This document shows, piece by piece, positions 27,401-37,719 of a DNA stretch of 64,000 nucleotides. The DNA comes from Atrina japonica (Eukaryota > Mollusca > Bivalvia > Pterioida > Pinnidae): NCBI GenBank assembly GCA_030159075.1, contig BROG01000263.1, positions 62,001 to 126,000 of the forward strand. The letters are read 5' to 3'. Position 1 is the stretch's first letter. Each line of letters begins with the position of its first letter. The notes under the pieces were generated by a model. The model searched no databases. It was not told the DNA's origin and saw nothing but the letters and a program-made list of their open reading frames with translations. The translations under genes were made by a program, and so were the position numbers.

Positions 27401-27479
27401 AAAAGCTTACATATCGTACATCAGAATGTAACATACAGTTTCATATATACTTTATATTGGATAGAATCATACAACATGA

Positions 27480-27726
27480 CGGGGGGCCTCCGTGGCAGAG
27501 TGGTCAGAGCATTACGCTTTAAACCATGAAGTCTCTCACTTCTTGTCTGTGCAGGTTCGAGCCCCACTGGAACCTAATCCGAGTTTGTGAGAAGGTTTGC
27601 TAGTTTACTTTCAAAAGGCCAGTGGTCTCTTCTCAGGTACATTGTAACCGCATTCTCTCATTCTGGCCGCCACCATATAAGTGAAAAATTGTTGAGTGTG
27701 GTTTAAAACACCATTCAAAGAAACAA
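27480..27726 (+). mobile_element. tRNA-headed SINE, best copy of its family, with target duplication
   Basis: The head 'ggcctccgtggcagagtggt' carries a Leu/Ser-like A box and 'caggttcgagccccact' a near-perfect B box, so a pol III promoter is visible. The body has 'ccagtggtctcttctcagg', 'gtgaaaaattgttgagtgtg' and an A-rich tail. 'aacatga' flanks both ends (27473-27479, 27727-27733). It is the youngest-looking member; others are at 7802 and 60958 (reversed). Confidence 0.9.
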
Positions 27727-27733
27727 AACATGA

Positions 27734-28296
27734 GATGTGACAGTGACATCAATGTTTAATTCAGCAAGTCCCGTAAGGTTCATTTCATTGGTACATGTAA
27801 ATATGTCAATTTCATTTTAGAATAAAGAATATATTTAAGGTCATATGCAAATTTGCTGCCTTATTAATTCTGTTAGATTGTATGTCTTGTTCACATTGCT
27901 TGTCCAGCTTTAAAATTGATCATACTTCTTGTCATGGGTTTTGCAAATTCTGAACATCACTGAAATGAGTCTTGTGTTTTGTTTTTCTGTTGACCTATTT
28001 ACACTTACATGTAGTTATAAATAACTAGTGTTCATTTACCATTTAACAACATTATCTCAAGGTATCTTTGGAATTGCATAATATTTTGTCAATATGAATT
28101 ATGTTAATTAGTTGTAAAATCCTAAGCCTCATACAAATAAAATGTAATTTTCAAATTCATCAGTATTGTTGTTTTCCATTTATTAGCTCACCTGGCCTAA
28201 AGGAATTCCTCGCAGATTTGGATAGGTTAACTGCTATAGAATTGCCATAAATTTTAACCTGTGCTATGGACACCTACAACTTCATTTTGCATTTCT
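27734..28296. other. Intergenic DNA, no gene seen
   Basis: AT-rich. 'attagctcacctggcctaaa' at 28183 resembles 'attagcttaccagggccgaa' near 26648 and may be the start of a degraded repeat family. Confidence 0.4.
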
Positions 28297-28385
28297 TTAA
28301 CCTATTAACCCCAAAAGACACATTTGGACTGGTCTAAGTCATTGGTTTAAAGAAAAGTCCATTTTTTTGGGGGGTGGATGGGTCA
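28297..28385. mobile_element. ~90-bp MITE, 'ttaacctattaacccc' family, copy 2
   Basis: The left 'ttaacctattaacccc' and right 'ggggtggatgggtcaa' are inverted repeats; the middle 'gacacatttggactggtcta' is as in the other copies. Confidence 0.75.
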
Positions 28386-28479
28386 ATATGACTTTTGTTC
28401 AATAAAATGGAAGTTTGGTTGTCGATATCATTTGATTTGTTTGTTTATTCTGTTGTTACATCTCGCCAATAATTTCTCA

Positions 28480-28610
28480 ATGAAATGGAGATGTCACCAG
28501 CTTTAGGTGAAGTACCACAAATTTTTACCTGTGCTATGGACTGTTGTCATTGCTGTGAGCTCACGGTTCTTTTACATGACATGTCTACCACAACACAAAA
28601 CCTTGTTTTA
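28480..28610 (-). mobile_element. Reverse-strand SINE body fragment
   Basis: 'gagatgtcaccagctttagg' and 'tgaagtaccacaaatttt' are the complement of the SINE body seen at 5540 and 12350. No head or tail is present. Confidence 0.5.
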
Positions 28611-28845
28611 AGTTTCATATCAAAATTTTCACCTGTTGTACCGAGAGACTGGCGAAGGAGCAGTCATTACCTTTTCTTCAAGTCTTAGGTTAAAAAGTTT
28701 TATTGTTGCATCAGCCATGATCAGTTATTTTAATTTTTAGTGATGAAACCACGATCATACTGGATCATAAAAGAAAACATCCAAGAGGCCTTCTGAAGGT
28801 GTCCTACCTGTGCTTTACCTGTAGTACTTATAATTGTGTTATGTC

Positions 28846-28926
28846 ATCAACCCCTGAAAAACAATAGCTTCTTCTGTAAATCAATGACAGACCAGTCTAA
28901 ATTTATCTTTAGGGGTGAACTGGTTA
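28846..28926. mobile_element. ~80-bp MITE, 'ttaacctattaacccc' family, copy 3 (reversed)
   Basis: 'tcaacccctgaaaaacaat', 'gaccagtctaaatttatc' and 'aggggtgaactggttaa' are the reverse complement of the copy at 11424. Confidence 0.7.
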
Positions 28927-29161
28927 ATATGTTGGGAAAAATGATAAAAAGAAGCAAAATGTAAAATAAATAAATACATTTGTACATTGAATTAACTCAT
29001 TTTAAATTCCTTTAAAAGTAATATTTGGACCTGCCCATTTCACAGAAGGATGGTTAAGTTCACTATTAGAATATGAAGGGGTGTAAAATTTAGGATAAAA
29101 ATTTTATAATAATTTTACATGCAATGTTGTTCACTCCTGAATTATGACAGTCGTCCATACC

Positions 29162-29504
29162 ACTGTATAGTTGTTTAATTTCACAGGGAGAAAATTTTGC
29201 ATTTTTTCGGAAAGTAACTTATTCACAGGTATTAAATTTGGTGAAAGACCATTTCCAAAACAGAAGGGTAAAAGGAGTTTAAGTAAAACTCCTAAACATT
29301 TTACAATTCTTGGAAACAATGACTGATTACACTTGAATGAACTTTGGTTGGTAATAACTTTTATAATTTTCATTGATAAAACATTGTCTTTGTGGTACTC
29401 CATATATATACGGCATCATATTCGTGGGTATTAAATTTCACAGTATTTTCTTTGACTGTGAATATAGTGAAATTAAATCCCCCAAGAATAAAAGCAACTA
29501 CAGT
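29162..29504. mobile_element. MITE with ACTGTATAGTTG ends, copy 1
   Basis: The left 'actgtatagttgtttaattt' and right '...aataaaagcaactacagt' are inverted repeats; the interior 'ttattcacaggtattaaattt' is shared with the 44263-45044 element. Its last bases overlap the first bases of the next MITE (29499). Confidence 0.65.
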
Positions 29505-29691
29505 AAAACCTGCATATAGGGGCCACCCAAGGGACCAGACTATATTGGCCTTTATGTGCAGGTGACCCTTATATACAGGTTCAATTTAGTTGAAGTATGC
29601 AGTCAAGGGACTTGAAAAAACTGGCCTTTATAAACAGGTAATCCTTATATAGAGGTGACCGCTATAGCAGGTTTTACTGTATACAGTATTT
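29499..29691. mobile_element. MITE with TACAGTAAAACCTGC ends, copy A
   Basis: A perfect 15-bp inverted repeat 'tacagtaaaacctgc' and 'gcaggttttactgta'. The interior 'ggggccaccc', 'aaattgaacctg...' (inverted here) and 'ataaacaggtaatccttata' matches copies at 30671 and 56971. TA at both ends is compatible with Tc1/mariner-pogo insertion. Confidence 0.85.
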
Positions 29692-29956
29692 ATTGATTTC
29701 GGTGAGTGTGAATGTGACAAGTCAATGGGAAAAAAAATCGCAGGAAAAAAAGTCCCAGTTTATACGTACATGTATATCATAATGTACGTGGTAGTTGACT
29801 ATTTTTGAACAGTGTTTATTACAGAACTTGCTTTAAAAAATGAAAATAATGACTAATGTATCTAGATCTAATATATTATTTTCAAGTCATAAATAGTTAT
29901 TTTCGCACTGTTCAAATGATGCATCCTCTGATAAATTTTATTTGTATATTAAACAG

Positions 29957-30023
29957 AATCGGAATGATACAGTCTGGTTTAAATTCTCTCACAAACAAGA
30001 AGCAGCTGTGAGTTCCTTCAGAG
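29957..30023 (+). other. Possible orphan exon (weak)
   Basis: 'tttgtatattaaacag' precedes an open 67-nt segment reading NRNDTVWFKFSHKQEAAVSS then FR, followed by GTACAT as a possible donor. The flanks turn non-coding at once. I do not recognise the peptide and no companion exon was found, so this may be chance or a decayed gene piece. Confidence 0.2.
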
Positions 30024-30670
30024 GTACATTTTATTTTTATTTCTTTTGAATATTAAAAGTGGTATGTATTAAACACCCTGAAATAGATTTGTATGACACA
30101 TATCAATTACATGTAAAATATATACAATATACATAAAACGAGCTCTTCTTACAATTTTGCAATACTGAATTTATTTCGCAAAACCTGAATAGAAATATAA
30201 ACGTGTTGTATCGTATCTACCTGTGTGTTGTACAGGGTGTCTCAAAATACACTAACATGTATAGCACCAATTTCTATAAGGAACCAAATACCTAAGGAAA
30301 GAAATAATAATTGTCTTTACTTAATCTAACAGAAAAAAAAGAAATAAAATTTGTTAAGTCCAAAATCTCAATAATAATCAAAATTTGATACAATGAGCAC
30401 AACAAGATATTGGTTATGTGCCGCTGAAACACGCCTAATTAAAACATCCAAAGTTTGAATTAGAAAAAGGGTCCTTATATTAGAGTGCTTATATACTAAA
30501 CCTTGCAAAGGATTATGGGAATTTGACCAATGGAAAATCTATTAAATCAATAAATCACCAGAGCGAATAAGCTTTGGGGCACAAAATTACTTCCCTTTTT
30601 AATACGTATCAGAAATGTAGTACGTACATATATATAGAGAGATAGAGGTGAGAGGTGTTTCATCCTAACG

Positions 30671-30853
30671 TACAGTAAAACCTGCTATAACAGCCACCTC
30701 TATATAAGGATTACCTGTTTATAAAGACCAGTTTCTTTAAGTCCCTTGACTGCATACTTCAACTAAATTGAACCTGTGTATAAGGGTCACCTGCACATAA
30801 AGGTAAATATTTTCTGGTCCTTTGGGTGGCCCCTATATACAGGTTTCACTATA
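30671..30853. mobile_element. MITE with TACAGTAAAACCTGC ends, copy B
   Basis: 183 bp, 'tacagtaaaacctgctataa' to 'acaggtttcactata'. The interior 'ccacctctatataaggatta', 'gactgcatacttcaactaaa' and 'gggtcacctgcacataaagg' is nearly the same as copy C at 56971. Confidence 0.88.
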
Positions 30854-30977
30854 AATGACAATGGATCCAATATGATGCATGTAGAGATAAGGCACAAATG
30901 TTGTAGTACCTTTCACCTCTATATCTACCACCCAGTTCTCATGTAATCACCGCTATCGAAACATTCATTTTTTGTGA

Positions 30978-31075
30978 ATGCGTAGATGGCCAAGTGGTTA
31001 GGACATCCTGCATGAGAGCCAGGCGATTGGTGTTGTAGGTCAAGGGTTCAAACCCCAGGGCATGGTGAAATTGTA
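30978..31075 (+). mobile_element. SINE head fragment (tRNA-like)
   Basis: 'gtagatggccaagtggttag' (A-box region) and 'caagggttcaaaccccaggg' (good B box) are spaced as in a tRNA with a long variable arm. The following sequence does not continue as the known SINE bodies here, so it is either another family or truncated. Not called a tRNA gene because the acceptor stem does not pair. Confidence 0.55.
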
Positions 31076-32073
31076 GGTACCTTGTTATTTCTGTATTTGT
31101 GCAACAAATCCAACAGTTGCTAGAATGTGGTAATTTAGATTAATAGCAAAATCCATAGGTGGATCCAGAAATTCTGAAAGCTGTGAAAGGGGCAATGTCC
31201 CAGCATAATAAAAGATGGTTCGTACACAAATTCCTATCAGAAATGAAATGAGGCAGTTTTCCTACCTCCTTTATCTGTCAGTGTATGTGATGTGTTATAG
31301 TAATTTCTTCTAAAATAGAGTACACTTTAACATTGAAATGTTTAAAGAATCGTAATATCCAGGAGTTTTTATGAGTTTACTGGAGCATCCTGAGTAAAAA
31401 GAAAATCCTTACAATACAATATCTCACTTCAAATACTTGTTGACATGTCTGAAGAATCTTTGTACATGATTTATCCCAGAAAAAAATGTCAGAAGGACTG
31501 ACAAAGTGCAAATCCATTGTCTCTTAAAACCAAAAAGGGAACAAGGGAACACATGACAAAATAAAGCTGTGATTTTTATTCCTTGTGATTTTTTTTCCTA
31601 CATAAGTTGTGACTTTTTTTCATGTGACATTTTTTCATGTGACTTTTTCCCCACCTAAATTTAACTCGAATAATTCAAGCCCGCTCTGTTTCCGATTCTC
31701 TGCAGACTACGTTAATGCAGTGATCATTGTGAACGGAATATAACGACCGAAATTATTTGGGTTAACCTAAATTGTGATTTTTCCCTGTGATTTTTTTTCC
31801 AATTACCATATACAGAGATGTGAAAAAAAAAACCAAAAAACATTCATTGTATTTGAAAAAAACACTGTATAGTAATTTTTTATTAGGTTCTATTAAAATT
31901 ATCACCATCAAACAGACTATTTCCAAGTTAAATTGGTTATTTGGATGTAATTTTCTAATTGGTTATTTCAAAGTATTCAAAGTAATTTAAACAGAAACTG
32001 AAAGTAAAAAACACAGGCACTTGTTTAGAACTGTCTATGGGGGTCGAGTGTAATCATACGTTTCTGGCCTGTC
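31076..32073. other. Intergenic DNA with 'gtgacttttttcc' words
   Basis: The stretch 31575-31657 and again 31774-31800 holds repeats of 'tgtgatttttttcc' and 'tgtgacttttttcatg'. The complementary word occurs at 29730-29762. This is the same iteron seen in the foldback element at 33654-34244. No gene recognised. Confidence 0.5.
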
Positions 32074-33211
32074 GTCCTGATTGTATCACTTTTGGTATAT
32101 ACATGTACAAGTAAAAAAGGTCAAAAAAATTGTGGGACAATGAAGACAAATTTTGTGGAACAATCACTACTTTCAAATGTGGGTCAATCTGGACATGTTT
32201 GGATTGTAAAACAACAACTGCTGCCTGTATAAACAAATTATGTGTCAGTAAGTGTAATGCTTTGATAAGAATGTTTCAGAAAATTTAAATCAGTGAAACT
32301 TAAATTTACTTTTTGGTGCAAAAATATATCACAGTTATTATAATGATTCAAATTTATGGTATACAACACACACTTAAAAGCACTAGTTATAAGTAAACAC
32401 AAAAAGTTTTAACAAACTTAAAGATAAAATATTTATTTTAACACAGAATTAAAAAGCTCAAGATTCACATTTATAAACATGACAGAATTGACAGGCCCAA
32501 TTAGGATATTGGTCCAATCAGTGATTGCTAAAAAAAAAAATAGATAAATAAATATGCTTACACAGGCATAAATATTAACAAATGAATAAACAATTTTTTT
32601 TGTAAATAATACAATTTGTTTATTCAAATGGCCTCCAGCCAACAGTACATTTAACAAATTTTAGATAATGTTTTGAATTAATATCAATAAATGATTACTA
32701 TTATTATTTTCATTGCAATGAGTTAATGCAGAGCACTCATAATCTTTTTAAATTTTTACAGTAAGATATTTGTAGAAAAAATCTTTAAATATATCATAAA
32801 ATTGTTTGTTTTTTGTTTTTGTTTTTTTTTTATCAAAACTGACTTTTCATAAGAGTTACAAGTTCCTCCTAATTTCATTTTGTAAATCAGTTTTAGTTGG
32901 TACAAAAATTGTCTATCAGAACAATGATAAAACAAGTATTATCCTTAGAAAAAAATAAATTTTACCTAAATTTAATTTTTAATCTAATTTTAAATATGTT
33001 TCTTGGTCTGCATATTGATCCCTCATATTTTCTTAGTGAAGTTACCTATTTACTTAAAAACAAACAGGCAAACCAATTACTTTATTTTGTCCTGATTGTC
33101 CCAATTTTTCACATTCAGTTGTTGTTTTAACAATCAAAGTAACCTCTGTTTATTGTGGGACAATCTAGACAAGGTATGTAGGACGATCAGGAAAAGTGGG
33201 GCAATCAGGAC
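32074..33211. mobile_element. 1.1-kb inverted-repeat element with 'gtgggacaatc' motifs
   Basis: The left 'gtcctgattgtatcactttt' and right 'aaaagtggggcaatcaggac' are inverted repeats. 'gtgggacaat' and relatives recur inside near both ends (e.g. 32133, 32178, 33157, 33180). The interior is very AT-rich with no recognisable protein. Confidence 0.62.
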
Positions 33212-33653
33212 TATTTAACCGTTCTGGTAATATTCAGCCTTTCGTTGATAAAACATGTGCCTGTGCAGTTCTCTGTTGGCGATTACGGGTCGTCATTTAT
33301 TGATTTACCTGTAACTTTATATTGGAATTATTATATTACAATCAGTATGATCTGCATGCACCTCGAGTGCTTAGATTTAGCCCGTGGCTAACCGTCTATC
33401 GATTCATTTGCCTCTCGGTTCTGACAGCTTTATAACAGGATATGATATTATGTAAGATCTTCCGCCATGCTTTGGATGTCAGCATTTACAAAGTCTACCA
33501 ATGACAATATGATTATACACAGATTCTTATGACATTTATCTCAAAAGTCAACTTTAGTCCGATTTATCCGTTGAATATTCGGAGACATGATTGTGTATAG
33601 AACTATATCTATTCATGAACACGTCGTGTGTCATATAGGTCCCATGTCTGATA

Positions 33654-34244
33654 GGTAAACGGAAAGAAAGTCACAGGAAAAAAAGTCACAGGAAAAAAAA
33701 GTCACAAATTTGATAGGAAAAAAAGTCACAGGAAAAAAAGTCACAAGAAAAAAAGTCACAGGAAAAAAAGTCACAAGAAAAATAACTGAAATATAACTGA
33801 AAGAAAAATAAAATATACATGTAAAATAATTATGGTTTCATTCTTTCTTTCATAAAAGGTTAATCTCAAGGCTTGTCAAATAATGTGAGACTTTTCGCCC
33901 CTAAGGACTTGGAAAATGTGCCCTTTTCTTTGACCTTCTTTCCTACAGTATTACTCAAAGGCTTAGCAAATATGATTTTGTCCGACAAATACGACCATGA
34001 CTTTACTACAAACAGCCTTTTTCAATTGTGACTTTTCTTTAGATATGGTCAAATTCTTGTTTGTGATTTTATTTCTTGTGACTTTTATTCCTTTAGATAT
34101 ATTCTTATTCACCACTAATATCTCGTACATAGATTGTGACTTTTTTTCCTGTGACTTTATTTCCTGTGACTTTTTTTCCTGTGACTTTTTATCCGTGACT
34201 TTTTTTCCATGACTTTTTTTCCTGTGACTTTTTTTCCTACATTC
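33654..34244. mobile_element. Foldback element with inverted 'ggaaaaaaagtcaca' iterons and 8-bp duplication
   Basis: The left part (33660-33780) has about eight copies of 'ggaaaaaaagtcacag'; the right part (34128-34238) has about seven copies of the complement 'ctgtgactttttttcc'. 'gtctgata' occurs at both borders (33646-33653 and 34245-34252). An 8-bp duplication is typical of hAT-like elements, but the outermost bases are not a clean inverted repeat. The 71-codon frame inside is a repeat artefact. Confidence 0.68.
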
Positions 34245-34252
34245 GTCTGATA

Positions 34253-35440
34253 TCCCATGACCTCTTCAGGAAATTAGATTCTAGGTTTTAGAATAAATGA
34301 TTTATAAAGAAAGAAATCCTTTAAAATCCATTTCTGTTAGAATTTGATCAGCGATCGTGTTTTGTTCTGTGAAATGAGACACAGGCAGGCCTACTTGACC
34401 ACATTTCCTGGTATACCCCCAAAATTACCATGTTTTAATGACAAGAATAAATGAAACAGAGTCAAATATCAAGTATTATGGGCAAGACACATGTAATGGC
34501 CTTGTAGGCCTATAATTTATATTAAAAAAATTGATACGTTAGCGCTGGTGGATTAAGATTATTTTAAAAATAGAAATAATAGAAAAAAATGTGTAAAACC
34601 AGCGATATATAAAGCCAATATATTATCTTTATATATCGCTGGTAAGATCAAAAACACACTCCCTCAATCCTTTAATCCTGCATCAGCCGATTAATAGATT
34701 TAACCTACGTTAAACCCAAATAACTGATCATAAACAACGTTTATGTATACATGTCAATGCACTATTTCAATATATTTGTTATGAAATTAATAATAATGTT
34801 TCCCCAAATAGATGTTTTGTGCCATTGATAAAATAAAAGTAATTGTTGTTGTTGTTGATAGGCAGAAACGAAATCGTGAAAAAATTACCCTCAAATTAAA
34901 GTCGAAGTTTATTAAGACCACATCAGTATCATTTATTAGTTTATAATATCATAATATTAATTTTTAATTACATAGATGTCTATTATTTAATCATAATTAA
35001 AACAATTTGTAATTGTAAGGTGTAATTACAAATTAGTGATTTCTCTTCTGTAATTACAAATTAGCAATAGAAGCTTATGTAGATCTAATTACAAATTAAT
35101 AATTTGTAATTGTTATTAGTAATTACAAATTACCAATTTTAAATTACAAATTAATAATTTGTTTTAAATTTGTAAAAGAACTAATTGTTAACTTGTTATT
35201 ATAAATTAATAAACGATACTGGAGCGTCTATATAATTTTACTCAAAACATTCTATTTGTATGTTCAGTGATATATATCACTGGTATGCTAAAAAGATTGA
35301 TTTGAAGCAAAACATGGCATATTAATTTTCACTTATAATTAATTTCCATCATTCCACCTTAAATCCGCCTCTCTAATATCTTACTTTGCAAAATCTAAAG
35401 AGCTGAACATTTTAGGGATTGAAATTTCTTATGATATTTA
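34253..35440. other. Intergenic DNA upstream of H2A.X with palindromic words
   Basis: A perfect 17-bp-arm hairpin lies at 34598-34643 ('accagcgatatataaag' and its complement). 'aattacaaatta' and 'aatttgtaatt' recur at least eight times between 34995 and 35175. No gene recognised. Confidence 0.55.
34598..34643. repeat. Perfect 17-bp inverted repeat
   Basis: 'accagcgatatataaag' at 34598-34614 pairs with 'ctttatatatcgctggt' at 34627-34643, with a 12-base loop. Likely the core of a small MITE; a shorter echo ('gatatatatcactggt') is at 35269. Confidence 0.75.
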
Positions 35441-35459
35441 CCGCAAGCGCTTATTTTGT

Positions 35460-35580
35460 CCAATGATATGATTGTCATCTGACCAATGAGAGCTATCCAT
35501 CTATGACTAATGACTATCGTTGTAACATAAATTTATTAACCAATGAAATGCTTTGGTGGTAAACACAAACTTGTATATTA
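35460..35580 (+). promoter_or_regulatory. H2A.X promoter: three CCAAT boxes and a TATA-like element
   Basis: CCAAT occurs at 35460-35464, 35483-35487 and 35540-35544, all on the + strand and each followed by G. 'tatatta' at 35574-35580 lies 67 bp before the start codon. This is the usual architecture of animal core-histone promoters. The transcription start is inferred at about 35605. Confidence 0.7.
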
Positions 35581-35646
35581 TGTGGCGTCCATTGCCGCTT
35601 GATTATTCATTCATCTGCATTTCGAAGAGTAAAGAAGCCATTGAAA

Positions 35647-36048
35647 ATGTCTGGACGTGGTAAAGGCGGAAAAGCTAAGTCAAAGGCAAAGTCCCGATCA
35701 AGCAGGGCAGGATTACAGTTCCCAGTAGGCAGAATTCACCGATTGTTGAGAAAGGGAAATTACGCCGAGCGAGTCGGAGCAGGTGCCCCCGTGTATCTTG
35801 CCGCTGTTTTAGAATATTTGGCAGCTGAAGTATTGGAATTGGCAGGCAATGCCGCTAGAGACAACAAGAAGGCCAGAATAATTCCTCGCCATTTGCAGTT
35901 GGCTATCAGAAATGACGAAGAGTTGAACAAACTGCTTTCAGGAGTTACCATTGCACAGGGTGGTGTCCTGCCCAACATCCAAGCTGTTCTACTGCCCAAG
36001 AAGTCTGGAGCTGTCAAGGGCAAATCCAGTCAGAGCCAGGAGTACTAA
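35647..36048 (+). CDS. H2AX: Histone H2A.X, intronless, 133 residues
   Basis: H2A.X is a core nucleosome histone whose C-terminal serine is phosphorylated at DNA double-strand breaks. The product begins [20 protein letters not shown], has the histone fold ([17 protein letters not shown] ... [10 protein letters not shown]) with the H2A signature AGLQFPV and acidic-patch residues ([19 protein letters not shown]), and ends SQEY, the SQ(E/D)-aromatic mark of H2A.X, with the serine at residue 130. An in-frame ATG at 35599 would add 16 residues; the start at 35647 is chosen because it gives the conserved SGRGKGG N-terminus and the upstream ATG is too close to the TATA element. No other histone gene is near, so it is a solitary copy outside a cluster. 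Confidence 0.97.
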   Translation: MSGRGKGGKAKSKAKSRSSRAGLQFPVGRIHRLLRKGNYAERVGAGAPVYLAAVLEYLAAEVLELAGNAARDNKKARIIPRHLQLAIRNDEELNKLLSGVTIAQGGVLPNIQAVLLPKKSGAVKGKSSQSQEY

Positions 36049-36072
36049 GTCCTCGAGACTAGGTTATTTAAC

Positions 36073-36110
36073 GGCCCTTTTAAGGGCCACCCAAAATTTT
36101 AGAAAAGTTG
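36073..36110 (+). terminator. Histone mRNA 3' stem-loop and downstream element
   Basis: 'ggcccttttaagggcc' (36073-36088) is a perfect six-base-pair stem with a TTTT-A type loop followed by ACCCA, the consensus bound by stem-loop binding protein. It starts 24 nt after the H2A.X stop. 'agaaaagttg' at 36101-36110 is a plausible U7-pairing downstream element. This implies replication-dependent, non-polyadenylated processing, with possible read-through to an ATTAAA at 36609. Confidence 0.93.
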
Positions 36111-36236
36111 CCTTAAACTTGAATTAGAAAGCTTGTTAGATTTGCAGAACCAGTCACATTTGTACACACTAACACAGTCGCAGGTATATTTTTAGGCCGA
36201 ACTTTCTGCCGTGATTTTTCAGCGGTATATACTAAT

Positions 36237-36758
36237 ATAGAATAACCGAAATGACATTTATTTGATAGGCCTAAATATATCATGATAAACAAAAGTAATA
36301 GTTATATATATATATGGTTATTTCTTTATATAAAAATATTGGCACAAATGTCTTCTTTGCGGTGCACATTCTACAGGATTGTTATTTATCTTTATAAATT
36401 GAATAGAATGCAGACTGATGCAACTAATTTTGATTTTCATTAATGATTATCATTTATTTTCAGTTTACTTATGGTAGACTGTAATTCACCCCGTCATTTC
36501 TGTTAACACCCTGTCATTTTGGTCGTTCTTGTTAATGAGGTGTCGAATGAAATTCAGCATTACCTTTTCTTCTCGGAAGAGTTAACATGTATAAGACTGA
36601 CAACAGCAATTAAACAAATGAACAATGACAACCACAATTGGCCAAGTTGGAATTGATCATGAAAACCACAAATATATAAACACTGAGTATATTATTGTGT
36701 CATTTCGGTGTTTAATAGTGTGATTTCAGTTAATATCCCGACATTTCAGTTATTCTAT
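36237..36758. mobile_element. 522-bp inverted-repeat element with 'gtcattt(c/t)' motifs
   Basis: The left 'atagaataaccgaaatgaca' and right 'gacatttcagttattctat' are inverted repeats of about 20 bp. Inside, 'gtcatttctgttaacaccct' and 'gtcattttggtcgttcttgt' near 36494-36532 and 'gtcatttcggtgtttaa' near 36700 look like repeated subterminal motifs. No coding content. Confidence 0.62.
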
Positions 36759-37161
36759 GGACCCTGTTCAGTGTTGTTAATTACATATTCTCACTCCTGA
36801 CACCCCCTTTGTAGCATATCGGTCACAGGATGCTCATAAAATTGATTAGGTTTATATATTGTGTAGGCCTATACATTTCAGTGCTTTTTTAAGACAAATT
36901 GTGCTGGTCGGCATGACCAATTCTTCCCAAATATTTTTAACTGGATTATGGAATGTGGAAAATTGTACATACATTCACAGATTTTATGTTTCCTGGACAA
37001 ATCACTTCTGATTGCGGAACTAAAATAAAAACTAATTTCTACTGAGAAACCAGAAAATACCAGGTAAAATAAAACTAGCTGGCGAGAATTGTTTGCTAAC
37101 CAGTAATCAGTTTGAGCATTTCAGCAGTTAAGTCACAAGTTTGATCTTATCAGTGTAGATC
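36759..37161. other. Intergenic DNA, no feature recognised
   Basis: AT-rich stretch between two inverted-repeat elements. Nothing identified. Confidence 0.4.
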
Positions 37162-37383
37162 TACTGTATGTGTGCTTATTTTAGTGGTATTCTAATATTA
37201 GTGCCTTTCGCGCTCAAGTCATAGCGCTAATTCAAGGGCATCGCTAAAATTTCTTCATCCTGTCATTCTGTATACACGACAAATCCAATGAAATTAATTT
37301 CGCGAGTTCAAGATTGCGCTAATTAGTCTATACCCCTGAGAGCCCTAAAATATGAGTGAGCTAATTTAAATCCACATACAGTA
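37162..37383. mobile_element. MITE, family 'TACTGTA...GCGC', copy 2 (reversed)
   Basis: 'tactgtatgtgtgcttattt' to 'aatccacatacagta', about 222 bp. Blocks such as 'tgtcattctgtatacacgac' and 'aagattgcgctaatta' are the reverse complement of the copy at 1433-1636. Confidence 0.68.
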
Positions 37384-37465
37384 TTTGAAGTAAATTTTAT
37401 CAGCATGGTGTCTGTACTGGTGGGACTGGTTTATATCTTACACGTGTAGGCCTATTTTCTGCATT

Positions 37466-37564
37466 TTAACTCCTTCATCCCTAAAGACAAGTTTGGATTT
37501 TGGACTGGCCTAAATAATTTGATTTACAGAAGAGTCCATTGTTTTTCAGGGATCGATGTGTTAA
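37466..37564. mobile_element. ~95-bp MITE, 'ttaacctattaacccc' family, copy 4
   Basis: 'ttaactccttcatccctaaa', 'ttggactggcctaaat' and 'agaagagtccattgtttttc' then 'gggatcgatgtgttaa'. It carries a small duplication 'ttggatt' compared with the others. Confidence 0.7.
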
Positions 37565-37719
37565 TGAAATTGTTTCCATTAAGGCATTGTCTAACGTGTC
37601 TGATTATACCCTTTATTCAATCGAATACACCCAATTTTTCTTTTGTTAAGTCTTGTAATTTAAATTGGAATGGTCCTGATAATTGCAATGACAGTGTGAA
37701 AATATTTAAGCGTCACAAT

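Noticed and set aside
30978..31055. tRNA-Ser or tRNA-Leu gene
   Set aside because: Box sequences fit but a paired acceptor stem and terminator are lacking; more likely a SINE head.
33997..34212. 71-codon frame with repeated CDFFS
   Set aside because: Translation of the 'gtgactttttttcc' iterons.
35599..35646. Upstream in-frame ATG extending H2A.X by 16 residues
   Set aside because: The extension destroys the invariant SGRGKGG N-terminus and the ATG lies about 25 bp from the TATA element.
35760..36023. 87-codon minus-strand frame opposite H2A.X
   Set aside because: Shadow of the strongly coding histone gene on the other strand.
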